A program made the position numbers and the translations under genes. This document shows positions 9,801-12,713 of a DNA stretch of 12,713 bases, in pieces; positions within the stretch are counted from its first letter, which is position 1; each line of letters opens with the position of its first letter. This DNA comes from Phoronis ovalis (Eukaryota > Phoronida > Phoronidae): NCBI GenBank assembly GCA_028565635.1, contig JAOXYB010042949.1:1-12713 (forward strand), given 5' to 3'. The notes under the pieces were generated by a model. The model worked only from the letters and a program-made list of their open reading frames with translations. It was not told the origin of the DNA and made no database searches.

Positions 9801-12527
9801 AGAGGGGCATTAACAAGGAGATGGAGACTTGGAATACTCTCCTGCACCAGATACCATTAGTTTCAGTTACATAAAAAATTCTCACTGCTGCCATAGTAAC
9901 ACAATCTAATTTTGTGTGTGGGATCGCTTGCATTAGAGTATATAATCACTGCTAAGTTGGTTATACCTGCTGCCACGTAAAAGTATAGTTCTGGAAAGTG
10001 CTAGTATATCGGCCCCAACTCGTGATGAGCAATGTCAGCACACGTGTAGCATGTGGCTGTAAAGACTAACTGATTCCACAGTCATAGAAGGCATAGTCAG
10101 TTCATAGGTGCAATATTTCAGAGATCATACACGACATTCCTTACCTATTGCTGGTACATTTATACACAGTTCCCTTGACAGCTGTAGATATGTTTTACCC
10201 AAAGTATACACATTCACCTATAAAACAAAAATAAAATATTACTTAGGCCCATCAAATAATAAATACTTGAAATGTTTAAGTGATCTTAAAACTGAAAAAA
10301 GTCACCAACCTCCTAATAAAAAATTACTGTACGCTGTTTGTGTCATACACAACACATAAAAATGAGTACTGTGCAGCATCCACTCTACACATTTGTTATT
10401 AGTGGTCAGTGTCAATTATAGTCGGGGGAAACATGAGCATGCGATAAACGTTAACTTACTTTATGAATCATCTGAGTGTGATGAGATACCCACAAGGGGC
10501 ATGCACACCAAAGTGCTGTCAATAAATATGAAAAAACATCAAACCACGTTTTTATAGCTTTATAGGTTATTTCAAAAATGTTGTCTAGTTAATTTTTTTG
10601 CGATGAGAACAATTTACAGGATCTTATAATCACACTGCCTCTGAATTATGTTCCTGGACCTATTGTTCACAGGTGTAAATTCCCTTAGTGGGTGCCTCAT
10701 CACGCTCCGATGATTCAAGAAGTAGGTAAACATTTTCAGACGCTTATGTTTCTCTGACTATATTACATTTACCAATTATAATACTTGCAGTATTAAGTAT
10801 ACATACCTGTAGAATGTCACTGAAATCCAGCAGCATATCTGATAATGCATTCAGGAAAACTCTCAAGCATCTATTCAAATTTGTTTTAACACAATAAATA
10901 CTGCACAATTCGGCGCACAACATTTTGATCAGCAACCAGCGTTCCTGAACAGGGATGTCTGAGTTCAAATCCCTGTTAATGTTTTTTTTTACAAAATATG
11001 GCTTTTTTATGAGTAATGTACATGTACATGGTTCTTACTTTTCTGGTAGTCAGAGTGGGCCAACACCACAAACTCTTTAAATAGAGGACTAGACCTGTTT
11101 GCCTCCTAGTTATTACTCTGTTACTACCATTTGCAACCAGATGGATACTTTGTTACATCATAATTAATAGCTAAATCAAGGGCATAGTATCACATACCAT
11201 GATGTCGCACAATAGCAAACAATGGTAAAAGCGCATAATTTTAGTAATGTTTAAGGACGGTCGTTAACTAATTTGGCTGTTAAAAATCTTGCAGCATAGG
11301 CGAGAAAAAAAGTATGCATTTTCTTTTCATGATGTCAAATACGTCATTTTCTTTTCATGCATCAGCGCTTTCCACAAAGCACAACATCAAACAGTCTAAC
11401 ATCAGTTGTATAACTCAGATATCCACAAATAACTGATCTTTTGGGCAGCATAAGCAATACACTTGTAGTTTGATAGAATAAATCAAATTAATTGTCAGTA
11501 GTGTTTCACATTTCTGTCTCTTTGTTAAACAGTGTTGTCAATCTTCAATCCAGAAGAGCTTCCAAGAAAAAAATGGTGAATTTTGCGCAGAAATTTAACT
11601 TTCGTTGCTTATTTAAATGGAAATAGCTAGATGGAAGCACAATGTTGTTGTTAATTTAATAACTAAACTGACAGAATTCTACATTTTCTTCAATTGCAAT
11701 ATTTGACGCTATTAATCGGTTTTGAAGTTTAAAAATATTTAAGAAGTTCAGCCAGCGTCCGTGTCCATTAAAAGATTAACAGCATCAAAGGTCGAGATTT
11801 AAGATCAGTATGAGTAAACTGCCAAACATGCCAAAAATCAGATAGTATATTGCTTCCACTGAGTTAGGGCTGTTCCAGTAAAAAAAGTGGGGGAGGGAGG
11901 GGAAGGCACTTTCATTTTATACCCACCACCCATAATTTTTAATTAGCTTGTAATGCAACCACCCATAATTCTGAACACAACCACCCACAATTTTTTATTT
12001 CAACTGCCTTCCCCCCCTCCCCCACTTTTTTTTCTGGAACAGCCCTTATATTGTTTTAAATTTTTTTATGTTTTTATCATCATGATTACAATGTTCAACA
12101 CATGGAAAATATTTTTGCAGTTTCATATGATTCTTAATTAGAATGCAAAAGAAATCCATAGCAAACTTTGTTTTTCATCAGAATAATATTTTGTGATACA
12201 AAATCTGACCTTCAATACAGCCCTTATATTTGAGAAAAATCCCAAATTCGTAATGATCGTTCTTAAAGCCTCACTGTATTTACTCAAAATAAGTAGATAT
12301 AATTAAACTGATTTTAGTTTGAAGTAAAACTTGCAGCACCATAGTAAGGATACGTGGAGTTCCTTCCGTTCGACAGACCAGATATAAACAGGCAGCTACA
12401 ACATACGATGTTTTCCTACCTCTGGTGAGCCGTTTAGTTACAGCCATTTTAAAAAAGTTAAACGCAGTGTCTATACAATGTTGATTTAACTTCAGCTGTC
12501 CACCAAGATGCTGTATCTTTTTTTTAC
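801..12527 (-). CDS. BRF1: BRF1, TFIIIB 90-kDa subunit (partial, 10 internal exons)
   Basis: BRF1 is the TFIIB-like subunit of TFIIIB. It bridges TFIIIC and TBP and recruits RNA polymerase III to tRNA and 5S genes in the nucleus. The ten exons, in transcript order, are 12354-12527, 10807-10838, 10145-10217, 4147-4296, 3811-3904, 3340-3469, 2796-2901, 2228-2403, 1681-1828 and 801-862. Every junction is GT-AG and the phases agree across all of them, giving 381 whole codons with no stop. Cyclin repeat I runs through the first three exons ([46 protein letters not shown]). Repeat II occupies the next two ([42 protein letters not shown]). An acidic linker follows, then [17 protein letters not shown] and GELDLTGI, both recognisable from human BRF1. 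The zinc ribbon (beyond 12713) and the TBP-binding homology block (before base 1) are missing only because the window ends. A separate gene lies inside the third intron. The family call is very secure. Confidence 0.97.
863..1680 (-). other. BRF1 intron between exons i and j
   Basis: The 818-bp intron runs GTATTA to TTTTAG. The part at about 1040-1310 is less AT-rich and looks like decayed repeat sequence, but has no termini I can define. No coding potential. Confidence 0.85.
1681..1828 (-). CDS. BRF1: BRF1 exon i: PTAASLG motif
   Basis: The acceptor is TTTTTTTACAG and the donor is GTATTA. It encodes a Met/Pro/Ser stretch, then [19 protein letters not shown], which aligns with human LPTAASLGISDSIRECI. 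It exits with one base, which makes the Glu that opens the next exon. Confidence 0.92.
1829..2227 (-). other. BRF1 intron between exons h and i
   Basis: The 399-bp AT-rich intron runs GTTAGT to TTTACAG. No feature seen. Confidence 0.85.
2228..2403 (-). CDS. BRF1: BRF1 exon h: acidic, Ser-rich linker
   Basis: The acceptor is TACTATAG and the donor is GTTAGT. The 58 full codons start [14 protein letters not shown], are rich in D, E and S, and end VASLEK. The sequence is weakly conserved, but the phase (two bases in, zero out) fits both neighbours and the composition fits the human acidic linker. Confidence 0.82.
2404..2795 (-). other. BRF1 intron between exons g and h
   Basis: The 392-bp intron runs GTACTT to TACTATAG. 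Coding-frame extension of exon g into this intron is an artefact. No feature seen. Confidence 0.82.
2796..2901 (-). CDS. BRF1: BRF1 exon g: predicted coiled-coil segment after the core
   Basis: The acceptor is ATTTTTTCAG and the donor is GTACTT. The 35 codons include [20 protein letters not shown], charged and probably helical. It sits at the same place as the human [20 protein letters not shown] segment and is less conserved than the core. Confidence 0.87.
2902..3339 (-). other. BRF1 intron between exons f and g
   Basis: The 438-bp intron runs GTAAGA to TTTTTTCAG. No feature seen. Confidence 0.88.
3340..3469 (-). CDS. BRF1: BRF1 exon f: end of the cyclin fold and acidic linker
   Basis: The acceptor is AATCCTTAG and the donor is GTAAGA. 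It encodes [31 protein letters not shown] and a lysine-rich stretch ending YVQ. [15 protein letters not shown] is conserved in animal BRF1. Confidence 0.94.
3470..3810 (-). other. BRF1 intron between exons e and f
   Basis: The 341-bp intron runs GTAAGT to CCTTAG. Bases around 3600-3700 are slightly richer in G+C, without an identifiable repeat. Confidence 0.88.
3811..3904 (-). CDS. BRF1: BRF1 exon e: cyclin repeat II, distal part
   Basis: The acceptor is TGTTTTTTCAG and the donor is GTAAGT. It encodes [31 protein letters not shown]. It is in phase with both neighbours, and the final Arg codon is split with the next exon. Confidence 0.95.
4147..4296 (-). CDS. BRF1: BRF1 exon d: cyclin repeat II
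   Basis: The acceptor is TAATTTTTAG and the donor is GTAATA. It encodes [31 protein letters not shown] and [10 protein letters not shown]. The last of these is the hallmark helix of the second cyclin fold in TFIIB-related factors. It enters two bases into a codon and exits with one base. Confidence 0.96.
4440..4500 (+). promoter_or_regulatory. Possible BTBD6 promoter
   Basis: A TATATAA-like box lies at 4449-4455, about 155 bp before the candidate first-exon donor. It is followed by a locally G+C-richer stretch around 4480-4540, containing the palindrome AGGCGCCT. No initiator can be assigned. Support is positional and weak. Confidence 0.25.
4480..4609 (+). other. Candidate non-coding first exon of BTBD6
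   Basis: A strong donor, AAGCG|GTAAGT, ends this stretch at 4609. The coding exon at 5874 needs an upstream partner because only ten bases of UTR precede the ATG. The stretch is richer in G+C than its surroundings. The 5' end is a guess. It contains a very short upstream ORF (ATG AGC AAT TAG, 4562-4573). This is inference from splice signals only. Confidence 0.42.
4610..5873 (+). other. Probable BTBD6 intron 1
   Basis: This 1.26-kb AT-rich stretch has no coding potential on either strand. It runs from the GTAAGT at 4610 to the poly-T acceptor at 5873. I see no repeat or RNA gene in it. Confidence 0.45.
5874..6190 (+). CDS. BTBD6: BTBD6 exon 2: first coding exon
   Basis: The acceptor is TTTTGTTTTAG at 5873. 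Ten bases of 5' UTR precede the ATG at 5884. It encodes residues 1-102 and one base of Gly103. The donor is CAG|GTGAAT at 6191. The N-terminal 80 residues are basic and Ser-rich with no signal peptide; the BTB fold begins at the end of the exon. Confidence 0.92.
5884..8199 (+). CDS. BTBD6: BTB-BACK-PHR protein, BTBD6/BTBD3 family (complete, 3 coding exons)
   Basis: Joining 5884-6190, 6670-6796 and 7158-8199 gives 492 codons including TAG, a 491-aa protein close to the size of human BTBD6. The Ser-rich N-terminus (residues 1-80) is poorly conserved. The BTB/POZ domain starts near 81 ([13 protein letters not shown]) and continues [19 protein letters not shown] and [20 protein letters not shown]. 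The BACK domain spans about 190-310 ([35 protein letters not shown]). The PHR domain spans about 340-488 ([45 protein letters not shown]). Family members are known as cullin-3 substrate adaptors; BTBD6 promotes Plzf turnover in vertebrate neurogenesis. The start ATG has A at -3 and G at +4, and an in-frame Met at 5851 lies before the acceptor. BTBD3 and BTBD6 are hard to separate by eye. The position inside BRF1 favours BTBD6. Confidence 0.95.
6191..6669 (+). other. BTBD6 intron between the first two coding exons
   Basis: It runs GTGAAT to TTTTTAG. It is AT-rich with no feature seen. Confidence 0.9.
6670..6796 (+). CDS. BTBD6: BTBD6 exon 3: BTB core
   Basis: The acceptor is ATTTTTAG and the donor is GTAAGT at 6797. 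It encodes [20 protein letters not shown] and the stretch through [14 protein letters not shown], with the Lys codon split (AA|G) to the next exon. The HKxVLAxxSxVF motif is diagnostic for BTB domains. Confidence 0.95.
6797..7157 (+). other. BTBD6 intron between the last two coding exons
   Basis: It runs GTAAGT to TTTTTAAG, interrupting the BTB domain at the LKY codon. No feature seen. Confidence 0.9.
7158..8199 (+). CDS. BTBD6: BTBD6 exon 4: end of BTB, BACK and PHR domains
   Basis: The acceptor is TATTTTTAAG at 7157. One large exon encodes residues 146-491. The first 14 residues ([14 protein letters not shown]) precede the internal Met at 7201, so reading from that Met would lose the true start. 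It ends IIFYHQNN then TAG at 8197-8199. Confidence 0.96.
8250..8255 (+). terminator. BTBD6 proximal poly(A) signal
   Basis: A canonical AATAAA lies 51 bases after the stop codon. Further AATAAA hexamers at 8623-8628 and 9715-9720 could give 3' UTRs of about 0.45 and 1.5 kb, so alternative polyadenylation is possible. Confidence 0.5.
8329..8396. promoter_or_regulatory. Cluster of three perfect dyads downstream of BTBD6
   Basis: Within 68 bp are CCTGGTTGCCAGG (8329-8341), TATTGGCCAATA (8353-8364) and TGACCTCGGAGGTCA (8382-8396). The second holds two head-to-head CCAAT boxes. The third is an everted pair of AGGTCA nuclear-receptor half-sites separated by three bases. A regulatory role is inferred only. 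Confidence 0.35.
8525..8612 (+). repeat. Inverted repeat / hairpin in the BTBD6 3' region
   Basis: Arms TGTGAATGGTTC (8525-8536) and GAACCATTCACA (8601-8612) are perfect complements. Weaker pairing continues inward for about 13 more bases (to 8549 and 8588), leaving a loop of about 38 nt. It could be a 3' UTR stem-loop, a small non-autonomous repeat or, less likely, a small-RNA precursor. Confidence 0.5.
10145..10217 (-). CDS. BRF1: BRF1 exon c: end of cyclin repeat I
   Basis: The acceptor is TTTTATAG and the donor is GTAAGG. The 73 nt encode [20 protein letters not shown] then VPAI plus one base, which makes the Asp of the next exon (DPCL). This is the last BRF1 exon before the intron that contains the plus-strand BTB gene. 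Confidence 0.93.
10218..10806 (-). other. BRF1 intron between exons b and c
   Basis: The 589-bp intron runs GTATGT to TTTATAG. Most of it is taken up by the long inverted repeat at 10397-10780. Confidence 0.88.
10397..10780. repeat. Diverged long inverted repeat (old fold-back element)
   Basis: The left arm (about 10397-10510) aligns with the reverse complement of the right arm (about 10671-10780) over some 110 bp at roughly 75% identity by eye. Shared blocks include ATAGTC, AAACAT, TGAATCATC, GTGATGAG, ACCCAC and ACACC, with only short gaps. The loop is about 160 bp. No target duplication is visible. It is best read as an old MITE whose arms have diverged. Confidence 0.75.
10807..10838 (-). 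CDS. BRF1: BRF1 exon b: 32-nt microexon in cyclin repeat I
   Basis: The exon is bounded by TTATCAG (acceptor, 10839-10840) and GTATGT (donor, 10806-10805). It supplies (H)[10 protein letters not shown], matching the HMLLD-SD-LQ motif of the family. At 32 nt it is not a multiple of three, so skipping it would shift the frame. The phases fit both neighbours exactly. Confidence 0.93.
10839..12353 (-). other. BRF1 intron between exons a and b
   Basis: The 1515-bp intron runs GTATCC to TTATCAG. It holds the MITE at 11867-12045, and CATTTTCTTTTCATG occurs twice (11317-11331 and 11345-11359). Nothing else is recognised. Confidence 0.88.
11867..12045. mobile_element. PIF/Harbinger-like MITE, 179 bp
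   Basis: The terminal inverted repeats of about 41 bp (11867-11908 and 12005-12045) begin GGGCTGTTCCAG, continue with an A-run, then GTGGGGGAGGG and GGAAGGCA. TTA flanks both ends (11864-11866 and 12046-12048), the usual 3-bp TWA duplication of PIF/Harbinger. The interior has three copies of a CCACCCATAATT-like unit. It has no coding capacity; the short plus-strand ORF across it is chance. Confidence 0.85.
12354..12527 (-). CDS. BRF1: BRF1 exon a: start of cyclin repeat I
   Basis: The acceptor is TTATTTGCAG at 12528 and the donor is GTATCC at 12353. The exon enters with two bases of a split codon and leaves with one (C), which joins AT of the next exon to make the conserved His of TEGTPH. 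It encodes [20 protein letters not shown] and [20 protein letters not shown], nearly the same as vertebrate BRF1. An in-frame Met upstream (about 12562) lies in the intron and is not the start. Confidence 0.95.
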
Positions 12528-12622
12528 CTGCAAATAAAGCAACGAGGTAAAGGTGTATATGCATAGTGCGCTCAGCTATGTACCTATTATAATGCAGGTT
12601 TCCAAGTTATGCTCTGGTCCAA

Positions 12623-12713
12623 TCTATACTACTAATTAAATCTCGAGTGTCCGTCTGTCTGTCTGTCACTCTTTCCACCAAATATCTTCAAAACTATTAC
12701 ATGTAGAATCATG
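12623..12713. mobile_element. Start of an interspersed repeat, possibly a Helitron end
   Basis: The sequence starts TCTATACTACTAATTAAATC and passes into GTCT repeats (12653-12667). The TCTATACT-type start after an A resembles 5' ends of animal Helitrons. The 3' end is outside the window, so the class stays open. Confidence 0.35.
12653..12667. repeat. GTCT microsatellite
   Basis: Three GTCT units plus GTC, within the repeat at the end of the window. Confidence 0.8.

Larger units (their letters stand above)
4297..10144 (-). other. BRF1: BRF1 host intron containing BTBD6
   Basis: The 5848-bp intron runs from the donor GTAAGG (10144) to the acceptor TTTTTAG (4297). It splits an Asp codon between VPAI and PCLL. 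The whole BTBD6 coding region, its probable first exon and its poly(A) signals lie inside on the opposite strand. Confidence 0.92.
8200..10144. other. BTBD6 3' UTR/flank, still inside the BRF1 intron
   Basis: AT-rich sequence with three poly(A) hexamers, a cluster of dyads (8329-8396) and a hairpin (8525-8612). The rest shows no coding potential. The short ORFs near 9243-9563 match nothing I recognise. Confidence 0.6.
12528..12713 (-). other. BRF1 intron upstream of exon a (partial)
   Basis: Intron ending in TTATTTGCAG. The exons for the zinc ribbon are not seen before the window ends. Its outer part carries the repeat that starts near 12623. Confidence 0.85.

Noticed and set aside
10108-10359. 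Plus-strand 83-aa ORF
   Set aside because: It overlaps the antisense of BRF1 exon c (10145-10217). The minus strand carries the conserved [11 protein letters not shown].
11953-12141. Plus-strand 62-aa ORF
   Set aside because: It is a low-complexity reading across the right end of the MITE and adjacent AT-rich intron.
1-12713. CRISPR, toxin-antitoxin, phage or operon-type system
   Set aside because: The window is spliced eukaryotic DNA. No regularly spaced repeats and no bacterial gene layout are present.

Overview
This is a eukaryotic, almost certainly animal, nuclear DNA window. It is AT-rich, has short exons with GT-AG introns, and carries miniature transposons. The proteins are close to vertebrate orthologues but the intron contents are not vertebrate-like. 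A non-vertebrate bilaterian such as a mollusc is my best guess, but the phylum cannot be fixed from the sequence.

Two protein-coding genes are present. On the minus strand runs the middle part of BRF1, the TFIIB-related subunit of the RNA polymerase III factor TFIIIB. Ten consecutive coding exons can be placed (12354-12527, 10807-10838, 10145-10217, 4147-4296, 3811-3904, 3340-3469, 2796-2901, 2228-2403, 1681-1828, 801-862). All splice in frame and give 381 whole codons, covering the cyclin-fold core and the start of the C-terminal half. The N-terminal zinc-ribbon exons lie beyond 12713 and the rest of the C-terminus lies before base 1.

On the plus strand, wholly inside one 5.85-kb BRF1 intron (4297-10144), lies a complete BTBD6/BTBD3-type BTB-BACK-PHR gene. 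It has three coding exons (5884-6190, 6670-6796, 7158-8199) encoding 491 aa, and a probable non-coding first exon ending at 4609. From memory, human BTBD6 also lies antisense within the BRF1 span, so this looks like an old nested arrangement. It is the most interesting biology here.

The non-coding sequence holds several structured elements. (1) At 166-537 is a fold-back MITE with 127-bp arms, a 9-bp target duplication and a CTCF-like motif in its centre; it sits inside an older repeat that ends in a hairpin and a CCAA-repeat tail. (2) At 10397-10780 is an old, diverged long inverted repeat next to a 32-nt BRF1 microexon. (3) At 11867-12045 is a PIF/Harbinger-like MITE with G-rich termini and TTA target duplications. 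(4) At 8329-8612, downstream of BTBD6, are three dyads and a hairpin. (5) From 12623 is the start of another repeat. There are no rRNA or tRNA genes, no CRISPR array and no prokaryotic-type system.
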